Source: JACDAN01 sp963802375
GTDB taxonomy: Bacteria > Actinomycetota > Thermoleophilia > Gaiellales > Gaiellaceae
DNA: 64,000 bases
Direction: 5' to 3'
Assembly: GCA_963802375.1 (NCBI GenBank)
Contig: CAWDIJ010000004.1
Location: forward strand, 124,001 to 188,000
Shown: positions 7,900-16,092 of the stretch, piece after piece
Layout of the letters: every line of letters starts with the position of its first letter
Position numbering within the stretch: the stretch's first letter is position 1
Notes under the pieces: generated by a model
Told to the model about the DNA's origin: nothing
The model's input: only the letters and a program-made list of their open reading frames with translations
Databases searched by the model: none
Translations under genes and position numbers: made by a program

Positions 7900-8289
7900 G
7901 TGGGACGCGCCTCAGTGGCTTTCGCCGCGACCGCCACCGCTTTCGCCGCGCTCGATCTTGTGCACAAGGCGACCGTGGAGACGACGTACGCACACACTCG
8001 GTCGGCGGCCTACGTCGCCGTGGTCCTCGGACTGGTCGCCGTCTGGTCGGCCGCGATCCTGGCGACGCGCTCGCCGCTGATCGCGCTCGCGGGAGGCGTC
8101 GTCGCAGGCGGTGCGCTCGGGAACCTTGCGTCGCTCGCGCTCTGGACGGGCATCCCGAACCCGATCCAGTTCGAGCCGGTCGCTTTCAACCTCGCCGATG
8201 CCTTCGTGCTCCTCGGCTTCGCGACGACGGCCGCTGCGACGCTCGTCTTCGCTGTGCGGAACCGCCAGCGCTTGCAAGAGCGGCTTTAG
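7900..8289 (+). CDS. Signal peptidase II (LspA)-like membrane protein lacking one catalytic aspartate
   Basis: The 129-residue protein has four hydrophobic segments and the LspA landmarks LDLVHKATV (equivalent to DQLTK), GGALGNL and FNLADAFVLLG. In lipoprotein signal peptidases the catalytic pair are Asp in GNLIDR and Asp in FNxAD. Here the first motif reads GNLASL, so one catalytic aspartate is missing while the second is kept. It is therefore probably not an active prolipoprotein peptidase. No lipoprotein-processing genes adjoin it. The start is the GTG at 7900. Confidence 0.65.
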   Translation: MGRASVAFAATATAFAALDLVHKATVETTYAHTRSAAYVAVVLGLVAVWSAAILATRSPLIALAGGVVAGGALGNLASLALWTGIPNPIQFEPVAFNLADAFVLLGFATTAAATLVFAVRNRQRLQERL

Positions 8290-8305
8290 TTCCAGAGGAA
8301 CGCGC

Positions 8306-8322
8306 GGGAGCGGCCTGCTCCC
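8306..8322. terminator. Hairpin between convergent genes
   Basis: GGGAGC (8306-8311) pairs with GCTCCC (8317-8322) around a five-base loop, in the 42-base gap between the LspA-like stop and the M20 hydrolase stop. It probably serves both strands. Confidence 0.5.
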
Positions 8323-8331
8323 TCGTTCGGG

Positions 8332-9570
8332 TTACTGTGCGAGGTGGGCGATCGTCTGCGACGTGAGCCGGTCCAGCGCCTGGACAGCCAACTCCAGGTG
8401 CTCGCCCTTCGTGTCCTCGAGCTTGGTGTGCGAGAGCCCGCGCAGGCTCTGGACGAAGAGCATGACGCTCGGAACGCCTGCTCGTGAGACCTCGGCTGCG
8501 TCGTGCAGCGGCCCGCTCGGAAGGCGGTGCGACTGGCCCGCCACCTCGAGAATCGCGTCGTCGGCGAACCCGATCAGCTGCTCGTCGAACAGGATCGGCT
8601 CGATGTTCCAGATGCGCTCGAACTCGACCTCGAGGTCCTCCTCCTCGGCGAACTGCCGGCTCCGCTCTTGGGCGTCCCCGAGCATCGAGGCCAACGTGGC
8701 GGCGTCGAGGTGGCGCTGGTCGAGGAGCTGCTCCGCGGTCTCGACGACGGACGTGACGATTCCGGGATGGCAGACCACATCGCCCGAGGTGCAGACCGCT
8801 CCACCCCCGGCCCGCTCGGCGATGTGCCGGAGCTCAAGCGCCAGCTTGGAGGCACCCGCCAGCGCGTCGCGACGCTGATCCATAGGTGTCGAGCCCGCAT
8901 GCGCCGCCTGTCCCCGCCAGACGACTCGGTGGCGCTCGACGCCGAAGGTGCCGAGCACGACGCCGAGCGGGAGCTCCATCGACTCAAGCACCGGCCCCTG
9001 CTCGATGTGGAGCTCGAGGTACGCCGCGGCGTTCTTCAGTTGCTCGTTCGCCTCGGTTGCGCGATCGAGGTCGACGCCGTGCGCGCCGATCGCGTCCGGC
9101 AGCGAGATCCCGTCACGATCGGTGAGCTGCCGCAGCTCGTCCTGGTCGACCATCGACCCTGCGGCGGCGCTCGACCCGAAGAGCGAGCGGCCGAAGCGAG
9201 CGCCCTCCTCGTCGGCCCACGAGACGAGCCGGATCGTGACCGGCGGCTCGCCCTCCTCCGCGATCCGGCGTAAAACCTCCGACCCGGCCACGACGTTGAG
9301 CGCGCCGTCGAGCCAGCCGCCGTTCGGAACGGAGTCGAGGTGGCCGCCGATCAGCAGCTCTCGATTCGACCGGCCGCGGAGCGTCCACCACTGGTTGCGC
9401 GCCTCGTCGAACTCCATCTCGGCGCCGCTGCCCTCCAGCTTCGAGGCCATCCACTCCTGCGCCTCGACCCAGGTGTCGGTCCAGGCCACGCGCTGGGCGC
9501 CGTCCTGGTTGCCCGTGAGCTCGCGCAGCTCCTTCAGCTCGGCCACTGTGCGGGCTGGATCGAGCGTCAT
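8332..9570 (-). CDS. M20-family Zn-dependent hydrolase (N-carbamoyl-beta-alanine/allantoate amidohydrolase type)
   Basis: The 412-residue enzyme shows the complete AllC/HyuC/ureidopropionase pattern: GGHLDSVPNGGWLDG near residue 75 (His and bridging Asp), SWADEEGARFG near 115 (catalytic and metal Glu), LELHIEQGP near 180, the dimerisation-lid AHAGSTPMDQRRDAL, SGPLHDAAEV near 350 and LSHTKLE (last His ligand). These enzymes hydrolyse the carbamoyl group of ureido acids to NH3, CO2 and an amine. With the neighbouring dihydropyrimidinase it would convert dihydrouracil through N-carbamoyl-beta-alanine to beta-alanine. It is translationally coupled (ATGA) to the upstream VOC gene. Confidence 0.88.
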   Translation of the reverse strand: MTLDPARTVAELKELRELTGNQDGAQRVAWTDTWVEAQEWMASKLEGSGAEMEFDEARNQWWTLRGRSNRELLIGGHLDSVPNGGWLDGALNVVAGSEVLRRIAEEGEPPVTIRLVSWADEEGARFGRSLFGSSAAAGSMVDQDELRQLTDRDGISLPDAIGAHGVDLDRATEANEQLKNAAAYLELHIEQGPVLESMELPLGVVLGTFGVERHRVVWRGQAAHAGSTPMDQRRDALAGASKLALELRHIAERAGGGAVCTSGDVVCHPGIVTSVVETAEQLLDQRHLDAATLASMLGDAQERSRQFAEEEDLEVEFERIWNIEPILFDEQLIGFADDAILEVAGQSHRLPSGPLHDAAEVSRAGVPSVMLFVQSLRGLSHTKLEDTKGEHLELAVQALDRLTSQTIAHLAQ

Positions 9571-9971
9571 GACACGCAGAACCCGTTGCCCTCGGGGTCC
9601 TTCATCACAGCCCAGGACTCCTCATACGGTCCGATCTTCAGCGACCGCTCCTCGATGAAGGTGGCGCCGAGCCCGGTCAGCCGCTCGACCTCGGCCCCGC
9701 GGTCCTCCGAGTGGAGGTCGAGATGGATCGGGATGTCCGTCGTCGGGGTCTTCGGCCTGCGCTGGAAGAGGAGCCGTGGGCCGGTTCCGTCCGGATTGAC
9801 GAGCATCGCCCACCCGTCAGCATCGAGCTCACCCCGCTCGATCGCCGCGGCCGCCGCCTCCTCGACTTCCCGGGGCACCTCGATGTGCTCGTAGCCGAGC
9901 GCCTCGCGCCAGAACTCGGCGAGCTTCACGGGCTTCTCGCACGCGAAGGTGATGTTGTTGAGCCGAGCCAC
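9567..9971 (-). CDS. VOC/glyoxalase-fold protein
   Basis: The 134-residue protein has the paired beta-alpha-beta-beta-beta pattern of the vicinal oxygen chelate superfamily: LNNITFACEKPVKLAEFWREALGYE, then VNPDGTGPRLLFQRRPK, IHLDLHSED and GPYEESWAVMKDPEGNGFCV. Putative metal ligands are in HLDLHSED and the terminal EGNGFCV region. The group includes dioxygenases, isomerases and glyoxalases, so substrate is unknown. I prefer the GTG at 9971; the ATG at 10001 would overlap the divergent permease gene. Its stop overlaps the start of the M20 hydrolase. Confidence 0.8.
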   Translation of the reverse strand: MARLNNITFACEKPVKLAEFWREALGYEHIEVPREVEEAAAAAIERGELDADGWAMLVNPDGTGPRLLFQRRPKTPTTDIPIHLDLHSEDRGAEVERLTGLGATFIEERSLKIGPYEESWAVMKDPEGNGFCVS

Positions 9972-9977
9972 CAGCGC

Positions 9978-9989
9978 GACGTTAACGTC
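9978..9989. promoter_or_regulatory. Perfect 12-bp palindrome between divergent operons
   Basis: GACGTTAACGTC is a perfect palindrome placed six bases upstream of the permease ATG (9995) and seven bases from the proposed VOC start on the other strand. The space between the two starts is only about 23 bases, so transcription of both sides must begin in or near it or within coding sequence. It is a candidate operator or overlapping promoter; leaderless transcription is possible because neither start has a clear ribosome site. Confidence 0.4.
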
Positions 9990-9994
9990 TCGAC

Positions 9995-10873
9995 ATGGCA
10001 TCGGTCGCCGCCGAGCAGCCCCGCCGCGAGCTTCCCTGGCGGCCGGTGCTCGCCCAGCTCGGGATGATGGCGATCGTCCTCGCAGCGCTCTACGCGCTGT
10101 GGGAGGGATTCAAGTGGATCGGCGAGACGACCGGCCTGACGATCGGAAGCTTCGAGGTCAACGATAGGACCTTCCCCCACCTCCACGACATCGTCGGCCA
10201 GCTGTTCGAGCCCTCCCGGAGAAACGGGCCTCTGCTGATCGAGGTGCTATGGGACGCAGCGCTCTTCACGGCGAAGGAGGCGGCCGTCGGCTTCGTGCTC
10301 GGCGCCTCGATCGGGTTCGTGCTCGGCGTGCTCCTCGCCCACTCGCGCCTGCTCCAGCGCGGCTTCCTCCCCTACATCGTCGCCTCCCAGACGATCCCGA
10401 TCCTCGCCGTCGCCCCGATGGTCGTCATTTGGTTTGGCGGGAGAGGCTTCCCCGATTGGTTCTCGGTCTCGATCATCGCTGCCTTCCTCACGTTCTTCCC
10501 GGTCGCGATCAACACCCTGCGTGGGCTCACGTCGGTCGACCCGCGGGCGCTCGAGCTCACGCGCTCGTACGCGTCGAGCACGCTCCAGATCCTTTGGAAG
10601 CTGCGGCTTCCCGCGTCGCTTCCGTACCTGTTCACCGCCTTCAAGATCTCCGCGACGGCCTGCGTTGTCGGCGCGATCATCGGCGAGCTGCCGGCCTCGA
10701 TCCAGGACGGGCTCGGCGGCGCGATCCTCAACTTCAACCAGTACTACTCGACGACGCCCGAGAACCTCTGGGCGACCAACCTCGTGGCCGCCGCGCTCGG
10801 AATCGTCTTCTTCCTGGTCGTCGTCGTGGTCGAGAAGATCGTCGTGCGACGGGCGCCGGAGCACGTCGCATGA
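9995..10873 (+). CDS. ABC transporter permease (NMT1/SsuC-TauC type), first subunit
   Basis: The 292-residue protein has a cytoplasmic N terminus, about six transmembrane helices and the conserved EAA-like loop (DPRALELTRSYASSTLQILWKLRLPASLPYLFTAFK) where the ATPase docks. This is the SsuC/TauC/ThiX branch of binding-protein-dependent permeases. It heads the operon permease-ATPase-permease-binding protein-dihydropyrimidinase, so a pyrimidine or hydantoin is the likely cargo. Its stop overlaps the ATPase start (ATGA). Confidence 0.9.
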   Translation: MASVAAEQPRRELPWRPVLAQLGMMAIVLAALYALWEGFKWIGETTGLTIGSFEVNDRTFPHLHDIVGQLFEPSRRNGPLLIEVLWDAALFTAKEAAVGFVLGASIGFVLGVLLAHSRLLQRGFLPYIVASQTIPILAVAPMVVIWFGGRGFPDWFSVSIIAAFLTFFPVAINTLRGLTSVDPRALELTRSYASSTLQILWKLRLPASLPYLFTAFKISATACVVGAIIGELPASIQDGLGGAILNFNQYYSTTPENLWATNLVAAALGIVFFLVVVVVEKIVVRRAPEHVA

Positions 10874-11700
10874 ACGAGCACTCCCACGTCGTCGAGCTCA
10901 AGGCCGTCACGAAGGAGTTCGGCCAGGGCCAGGTCAGGGCGCTCGAGGGCATCGACCTCGAGATCCGCCCCCGTGAGTTCATCTCGCTGATCGGCCCGTC
11001 GGGGTGCGGCAAGTCGACGCTCCTCCGAATCGTCGGCGACCTGATCCAGCCGTCGGTCGGCGACGTCGTGGTCAACGGCAAGAGCGCGCACCAGGCGCGC
11101 CTCGACCGCGACTACGGCATCGTCTTCCAGGACGCCGTCCTCTTCGACTGGCGCACCGTGGAGAAGAACATCGCGCTGCCGCTCGAGATCCTCCGCTGGG
11201 ACCGACGGAAACGGGGCGAGCGCGTCCAGGAGTTGGTCGACCTCGTCGAGCTCAAGGGCTTCGAGAAGCACCACCCGTGGCAGCTCTCGGGCGGAATGCA
11301 GCAACGGGTTTCGATCGCCCGTGCGCTCTCATTTTCGCCGCCGCTGCTCCTGATGGACGAGCCGTTCGGCGCTCTCGACGAGATGACGCGCGAGCGCCTG
11401 AACCTCGAGCTGCTGCGGATCTGGGAGCAGAGCGGCAGCACGGTCATCTTCGTCACGCACTCGATCTCCGAGGCCGTGTTCCTCTCGACCCGTGTGGTCG
11501 TCATGTCGGCGAGGCCTGGCCGGATCGTCGGCGTCGTCCACGTCAACCTCCCGCAGCCCCGCACGATCGAGACCAGGGAGGACCCCTTCTTCGCCGACCT
11601 GATCCGCGAGGTGCGGCGGCTGCTCCGCGAGGGCGGCGGCTTCGAGGCCGAAGGGCCCGAGGACGAGGAGCAGTTCATCGTGGCGGAGGAAGGCCTGTGA
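10870..11700 (+). CDS. ABC transporter ATP-binding protein (nitrate/sulfonate/pyrimidine type)
   Basis: The 276-residue ATPase has Walker A GPSGCGKST near residue 44, the Q-loop FQDAVLFDWRTVEKN, signature LSGGMQQRVSIARAL near 140, Walker B LLLMDEPFGALDE and the switch His in VTHSISEAVFLSTRV. It belongs to the SsuB/TauB/ThiZ branch. The ATG overlaps the first permease stop and its own stop overlaps the second permease start, so the subunits are made together. Confidence 0.92.
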   Translation: MNEHSHVVELKAVTKEFGQGQVRALEGIDLEIRPREFISLIGPSGCGKSTLLRIVGDLIQPSVGDVVVNGKSAHQARLDRDYGIVFQDAVLFDWRTVEKNIALPLEILRWDRRKRGERVQELVDLVELKGFEKHHPWQLSGGMQQRVSIARALSFSPPLLLMDEPFGALDEMTRERLNLELLRIWEQSGSTVIFVTHSISEAVFLSTRVVVMSARPGRIVGVVHVNLPQPRTIETREDPFFADLIREVRRLLREGGGFEAEGPEDEEQFIVAEEGL

Positions 11701-12524
11701 GCTCGACCGTCGTCGAGCCGATCCCGCGCGGGACGCTGGGGGCGCGAGTCGGGCGGAGCCTCTGGGACTGGTTCCCGGCCGTGATCGTCTTCGTGGCCGG
11801 CATCGCGCTCTGGGAGGGGCTCGTCCGCGGGCTCGACATCCAGAACTTCCTCCTTCCCCCGCCCTCCGACATCACGCGAACCTTGTGGACCGAGCGCGAC
11901 ACGCTCTGGGGCGCAGGATGGTTCACGTTCGAGGAGGCGTTCGGCGGCTGGGTGATGGGCTGCTCGGCGGGGATCGTGGTCGCCCTGATCCTCGCCCGCT
12001 GGCGGATGCTCGCGACCGCGCTGATGCCCTTCGCGATCGCCGCGAACGCGGTCCCGATCATCGCTTTCGCCCCGATCACGAACAACTGGTTCGGAACGCT
12101 GAACCAGCTCTCGAAGATGGTGATCGCGGCCGTCCTCTGCTTCTTCCCGGTGCTCGTCAACACCCTTCGGGGGCTGACGTCGGTGCGGCCGCAGCAGATC
12201 GAGCTGATGCGGTCCTACGCGGGCGGCGAGCGGGAGATCTTCCGGCGGGTGCGCATCCCGAACGCGCTGCCGTTCATCTTCACCGGGTTGAAGGTGGCGA
12301 CCGTACTCGCGATGATCGGCGCGATCGTGGGCGACTACTTCGGAGGCTCGCAGGACGCGCTGGGAATCCAGATCCGGCGGCAGGCCGGCGTCTTCGCGTT
12401 CACCGAGGCGTGGGCGGCGATCGTCGTCGCCAGCATCCTCGGGATCCTGTTCTACGGCGCCGTCGCCGCTCTCGAGCGGCTTACGATGGGCTGGCATCCG
12501 TCGGCGCGGGGGACCGCGGAGTAA
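11697..12524 (+). CDS. ABC transporter permease (NMT1/SsuC-TauC type), second subunit
   Basis: The 275-residue protein has six predicted helices and the EAA-like docking loop (RPQQIELMRSYAGGEREIFRRVRIPNALPFIFTGLK). It is clearly related to the first permease, so the transporter is probably a heterodimer; most systems of this class are homodimers. It starts with GTG in a GTGA overlap and ends sharing one base with an upstream ATG of the binding protein. Confidence 0.9.
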   Translation: MSSTVVEPIPRGTLGARVGRSLWDWFPAVIVFVAGIALWEGLVRGLDIQNFLLPPPSDITRTLWTERDTLWGAGWFTFEEAFGGWVMGCSAGIVVALILARWRMLATALMPFAIAANAVPIIAFAPITNNWFGTLNQLSKMVIAAVLCFFPVLVNTLRGLTSVRPQQIELMRSYAGGEREIFRRVRIPNALPFIFTGLKVATVLAMIGAIVGDYFGGSQDALGIQIRRQAGVFAFTEAWAAIVVASILGILFYGAVAALERLTMGWHPSARGTAE

Positions 12525-12553
12525 TGGCAACCGTGCACCGAAAGGGGAAGTGG

Positions 12554-13681
12554 ATGAGAAGCAGCAGGTGGTGGTCCGTCGCTGCGCTCGCGGCTGCGGC
12601 CATGTTCGCGCTGGCCGGATGCGGCGGCGACGACGACGAAGGTGGCGGCGGCAGCGCCTCCGGCGACCTCGACAAGGTCACGCTCCAGTCGAAATGGGTC
12701 GTCCAGGCGCAGTTCGCCGGGTACTACGCGGCGCTCGACCAGGGCTACTACGAGGACGAAGGGCTGGACGTCGACATCCGCCCCGGCGGCCCGGACATCG
12801 TTCCGGAGCAAGTCGTCCTCGGCGGCCAGGCCGAGTTCGGCATCAACTGGCTGGACAGCACCCTCGCGACGCGCGACAAGGGCCAGAACATCGTCAACAT
12901 CGCCCAGGTCTTCACCCGGTCGGGCATGACCGAGGTGACCTGGAAGGACACGGGCCTCGACCAGATCACCGACTTGCGTGGCAAGAAGGTCGGCGTCTGG
13001 CTCGGCGGCAACGAGCACAAGCTGTTCGCTGCGCTGAACAAGAACGGGATCGATCCGCAGAAGGATGCCGAGATCGTCGCGCAGCCCTTCGACATGGAGC
13101 TCTTCCTGAAGCGGGACATCGACGCCGCGGCGGCCATGACCTACAACGAGCTCGCCCAGGTGCTCGAGACCAAGGATCCCGAGACCGACCAGCTCTACAC
13201 CATCGACCAGCTCAACGTCATGAAGATGTCCGATCTCGGCACCGGCGCGCTCGAAGACGGCGTCTTCGTGCGTGAGGACTGGATCGGCGAGGAGGGCAAC
13301 GAGGACATCGCCAAGCGGTTCCTCAAGGCGAGCTTCCGCGGCTGGATCTACTGCCGCGACAACCCTGACGAGTGCGTGAACATCGTGCTCGAGAACGGGC
13401 CGACGCTCGGCGAGGGCCACCAGCGCTGGCAGATGAACGAGATCAACAAGCTGATCTGGCCGGCTCCTGCAGGGATCGGGATCATGGAGCCCGAGTCCTG
13501 GGAGATCACAAAGCAGATCGCGCTCGACGGCAAGGTCATCTCCAAGCCCGCGAGCGACGACTCGTTCCGCACCGACATCGCCGAGGCCGCCGTCCAGGAG
13601 CTCGAGGACGACGACGTCGACGTCAACGGCGCGGACTGGCAGGCGGAGGAAGTCGAAGTCACCGAGGGCGGCGCGAGATAG
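12554..13681 (+). CDS. NMT1/THI5-like substrate-binding lipoprotein
   Basis: The 375-residue protein starts with a basic N terminus, a hydrophobic stretch and the lipobox LAGC, so it is tethered outside the membrane. The mature part shows the NMT1/SsuA fold: FAGYYAALDQGYYEDEGLDV, VVLGGQAEFGINWLDS and GKKVGVWLGGNEHKLFAAL. This family binds pyrimidines (thiamine precursors), sulfonates or nitrate. I chose ATG 12554 because AAAGGGG sits about seven bases upstream; an ATG at 12524 overlapping the permease stop would add ten residues. Genetic linkage to dihydropyrimidinase favours a pyrimidine ligand. Confidence 0.88.
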   Translation: MRSSRWWSVAALAAAAMFALAGCGGDDDEGGGGSASGDLDKVTLQSKWVVQAQFAGYYAALDQGYYEDEGLDVDIRPGGPDIVPEQVVLGGQAEFGINWLDSTLATRDKGQNIVNIAQVFTRSGMTEVTWKDTGLDQITDLRGKKVGVWLGGNEHKLFAALNKNGIDPQKDAEIVAQPFDMELFLKRDIDAAAAMTYNELAQVLETKDPETDQLYTIDQLNVMKMSDLGTGALEDGVFVREDWIGEEGNEDIAKRFLKASFRGWIYCRDNPDECVNIVLENGPTLGEGHQRWQMNEINKLIWPAPAGIGIMEPESWEITKQIALDGKVISKPASDDSFRTDIAEAAVQELEDDDVDVNGADWQAEEVEVTEGGAR

Positions 13682-13703
13682 TGCCGAAGGAGGGAGATCC
13701 GCA

Positions 13704-15116
13704 ATGAGTTCCGTTCTGATCAAGGGAGGCCGCGTGATCACGGCGGCCGACGACTACGTCGGCGACGTGTTCGTCGAGAACGAGCGGATCTCCCTCATCG
13801 GCGAATCGCTCGATGTCGAGGCCGACCGGGTCCTCGATGCATCGGGCAAGTACGTGCTGCCCGGCGGGATCGACCCGCACACGCACCTGGACATGCCCTT
13901 CGGCGGCACGGTGACCGTCGACGACGTCCAGTCCGGCCAGACCGCGGCGGCCTTCGGCGGTACCACCTGCCACGTCGACTTCGTCATCCAGCCGCAGGGC
14001 GAATCGTTCGCCACGGCCCTCGACATCTGGAAGGAGAAAGCGAGCGGCAAGCAGGTGATCGACATGGGCTACCACATGGCGATCACCGACCTGAACGAGG
14101 GCGGCACGCTCGAGGAGCTCGCCGGCCTGCCCGAGCAGGGCGTCACCTCCTACAAGCTCTTCATGGCCTACAAGGGCGCGCTCATGGTCGACGACGAGAC
14201 GCTCTTCCGGTCGATGCAGGTCGCGGCCGACTCGGGTGCTTTGGTCATGGTGCACGCCGAGAACGGCGACGCGATCGACGTCCTCGTCAAGGAGGCGCTC
14301 GCGGCCGGCCACACGGAGCCGAAGTACCACGCGCTCACACGGCCTCCGGAGACCGAGGGCGAAGCTACGAATCGGGCGATCCAGCTCGCGCGGGTCGCCG
14401 GCGCGCCGCTGTATGTCGTCCACGTCAGCTGCAAGGAGGCCGTCGAGCCGATCGCCCTGGCTCGGGAGAAGGGCTGGGACATCCACGGCGAGACGTGCAC
14501 GCAGTACTTCTTCGTCGACTACACGTTCCTCGAGCGGCCGAACTTCGAGGGGGCGAAGTACGTCTACACGCCGCCTCCGCGGGACAAGGCGAACCAGGAC
14601 GTGCTCTGGAACGCCGTGCGAACGGACGTCCTGTCGGCGATCTCGACCGACCACTGCGCGTTCCTCTGGGACGGTCAGAAGACGCTCGGCAAGGACGACT
14701 TCTCGAAGATCCCGAACGGCGGGCCGGGCCTCGAGAACCGCCTGCACATGATCCACGAGTTCGGCGTCCGAGCCGGGCGGATCTCGCTCAACCGCATGGT
14801 CGAGCTCCTCTCCACGAACCCCGCGAAGCTGTTCGGGCTCTACCCGCGGAAGGGGACGATCGCGGTCGGCTCCGACGCGGACATCGTCGTCTTCGATCCG
14901 GAGAGGAGGGTGACGATCAGCGCCGAGAACCACCACTCGAAGATCGACTACAACCTCTACGAGGGGACCGAGGTGACGGGCACGCCCGATGTGGTCCTGC
15001 TCCGCGGGCAGGTGCTGGTGGAGAACGACGAGCTGGTGGCCTCGCCCGGCATCGGTGAGTTCGTCGCGCGGGCGAAGTTCGGCGAGGAGCTGAAGGCCGA
15101 AACGGCGGTCGCGTAG
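13704..15116 (+). CDS. hydA: Dihydropyrimidinase/hydantoinase
   Basis: The 470-residue amidohydrolase shows all metal-site motifs of D-hydantoinase/dihydropyrimidinase: GGIDPHTHLDMPFGG near residue 55, the carboxylated lysine in SYKLFMAYKG near 150, VMVHAENGD near 185, VVHVSCKEAV near 240 and STDHCAF near 315. It opens the ring of dihydrouracil, dihydrothymine or hydantoins to N-carbamoyl amino acids. A strong AAGGAGG ribosome site precedes the ATG. It is the last gene of the transporter operon and pairs functionally with the M20 hydrolase on the opposite strand. Confidence 0.93.
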   Translation: MSSVLIKGGRVITAADDYVGDVFVENERISLIGESLDVEADRVLDASGKYVLPGGIDPHTHLDMPFGGTVTVDDVQSGQTAAAFGGTTCHVDFVIQPQGESFATALDIWKEKASGKQVIDMGYHMAITDLNEGGTLEELAGLPEQGVTSYKLFMAYKGALMVDDETLFRSMQVAADSGALVMVHAENGDAIDVLVKEALAAGHTEPKYHALTRPPETEGEATNRAIQLARVAGAPLYVVHVSCKEAVEPIALAREKGWDIHGETCTQYFFVDYTFLERPNFEGAKYVYTPPPRDKANQDVLWNAVRTDVLSAISTDHCAFLWDGQKTLGKDDFSKIPNGGPGLENRLHMIHEFGVRAGRISLNRMVELLSTNPAKLFGLYPRKGTIAVGSDADIVVFDPERRVTISAENHHSKIDYNLYEGTEVTGTPDVVLLRGQVLVENDELVASPGIGEFVARAKFGEELKAETAVA

Positions 15117-15122
15117 GGCCCC

Positions 15123-15145
15123 TGTCCGGTGCCAGGCACCGGACA
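15123..15145. repeat. REP-like palindrome, also a likely terminator
   Basis: TGTCCGGTGCC and GGCACCGGACA form a perfect 11-bp inverted repeat around a single A. The GGTGCC-GGCACC core recurs at about 41967-41987 and 42058-42096. It lies 7 bases after the dihydropyrimidinase stop and 62 bases before a fragment of a REP-associated transposase, the arrangement known for REP/RAYT pairs. It may also terminate the operon. Confidence 0.6.
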
Positions 15146-15206
15146 CGGCGTAAGGAGACACCGTTCCGGCACACCTCCGGCAAACGCGCGCGGCTACGGT
15201 CGAGCG

Positions 15207-15344
15207 ATGCCTCGACTACCGCGCGATCAAGGCCCGGGGTACTTCCACGTCACCACCCGCGGCAACGACGGTCAGGACATCTTCCTGACCGTCGACGATC
15301 GCCGCATCTGGCTCTTCCTGTTGAAGCGCACAGTGACTTCGTAG
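15207..15344 (+). pseudogene. Truncated REP-associated tyrosine (IS200-like) transposase
   Basis: Only the first 45 residues remain. MPRLPRDQGPGYFHVTTRGN is the typical N terminus of RAYT/Y1 transposases, followed by FLTVDDRRIWLFLLKRT, the next helix of that family. The usual protein is about 200 residues with HUH and catalytic Tyr motifs, all absent here. Coding similarity stops around 15332, where sequence from an inverted, unrelated gene begins, and a TAG at 15342 closes the frame. A REP-like palindrome lies just upstream. Confidence 0.7.
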
Positions 15345-15763
15345 ACCAAGAGCTCGGGACTCTCGGCGTCGACCGAACCGTCGAGAAAGAGCCGGATTCA
15401 GCATGTGGACGCCCATCGCTCCCTCACCCGGCTGCGCGATGCAGGTGATGCCGGCTGCATCCGCGACGCGGACGCTGTACCCGGCCGCCCTCGCCTAGTC
15501 CAGGTCGTGGAAGCGGGCCGTCGCCGGCTCCGCGCCGTCGAAGGCTTCGGCGGCCACAGCGAAGCGATCCCGGCGATGCCGAGCGCCGTCAGGACGATCA
15601 GGATGACAATAAGTCTGCGGATGTTCCTCCTAGGCGCGTAGTCGTAGAAGTAGGGGTCGAGCACGCGGATGGGCGTGATCGAGTCGACCGGCAGCCCGTT
15701 TCGCGACGCCGTCTGCCTGATCGCCTCAGGGCTCGGATCCTGCGCCGCACGCGCACGCTTCAA
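15333..15763 (-). pseudogene. Decayed hypothetical membrane-anchored protein, truncated at the transposase junction
   Basis: On the minus strand the ATG at 15763 opens a frame with a soluble N terminus (SPEAIRQTASRNGLPVDS, then RVLDPYFYDYAP) and one transmembrane helix (RRLIVILIVLTALGIAGIASL). The recognisable continuation then shifts frame near 15545 (AEPATARFHDL), meets a TAG at about 15498, and resumes with ARAAGYSVRVADAAGITC, then QPGEGAMGVHMLNPAL. That last part matches a small actinobacterial family of unknown function that I recall only by pattern. The frame runs into the transposase fragment at about 15333. A frameshift, a stop and a truncation together argue for real decay. Confidence 0.5.
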
Positions 15764-15801
15764 GCCCTGGTGAGCGTGCGAGGGAGGGCTACGATCCCCA
15801 A

Positions 15802-16092
15802 GTGCCTCGCTATCTGATCGTCAGGCGTTTCTCCGTCCAGGAATCCGAGATGACCCAGGTCGGGCGGCGGTCCCGGGAGCTCGTGGAAGGAGACTTTCCG
15901 GACATCACCTGGGAGCACAGCCACGTCGTCGTCGACCCCGAGGGGAACGTCAGCACGTACTGCGTCTACGAAGCGCCCGACGAAGACACCGTCTACGCAC
16001 ACTCGAAGCGGCTCGGCGCGCACACCATCGAATCGGTGCTTGAGATCGCCGGGGACGTCACGCCGGCCGACTTTCCGTCAGAGAGCTCCTAG
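15802..16092 (+). CDS. DUF4242 domain protein
   Basis: The 96-residue protein shows the ferredoxin-like DUF4242 pattern: PRYLIVRRFSVQESEM, WEHSHVVVDPEGNVSTYCVYEAPDEDTVYAHS and LGAHTIESVLEIAGDVTPADF. Members are small and cytoplasmic, and some bind nickel; their role is uncertain. The start is GTG at 15802, with a GAGGGAGGG stretch upstream. The stop overlaps the convergent cyclase gene by four bases. Confidence 0.85.
   Translation: MPRYLIVRRFSVQESEMTQVGRRSRELVEGDFPDITWEHSHVVVDPEGNVSTYCVYEAPDEDTVYAHSKRLGAHTIESVLEIAGDVTPADFPSESS

Noticed and set aside
13659..15161. 500-residue frame antisense to dihydropyrimidinase
   Set aside because: It has no recognisable domain and lies fully on a well-supported gene.
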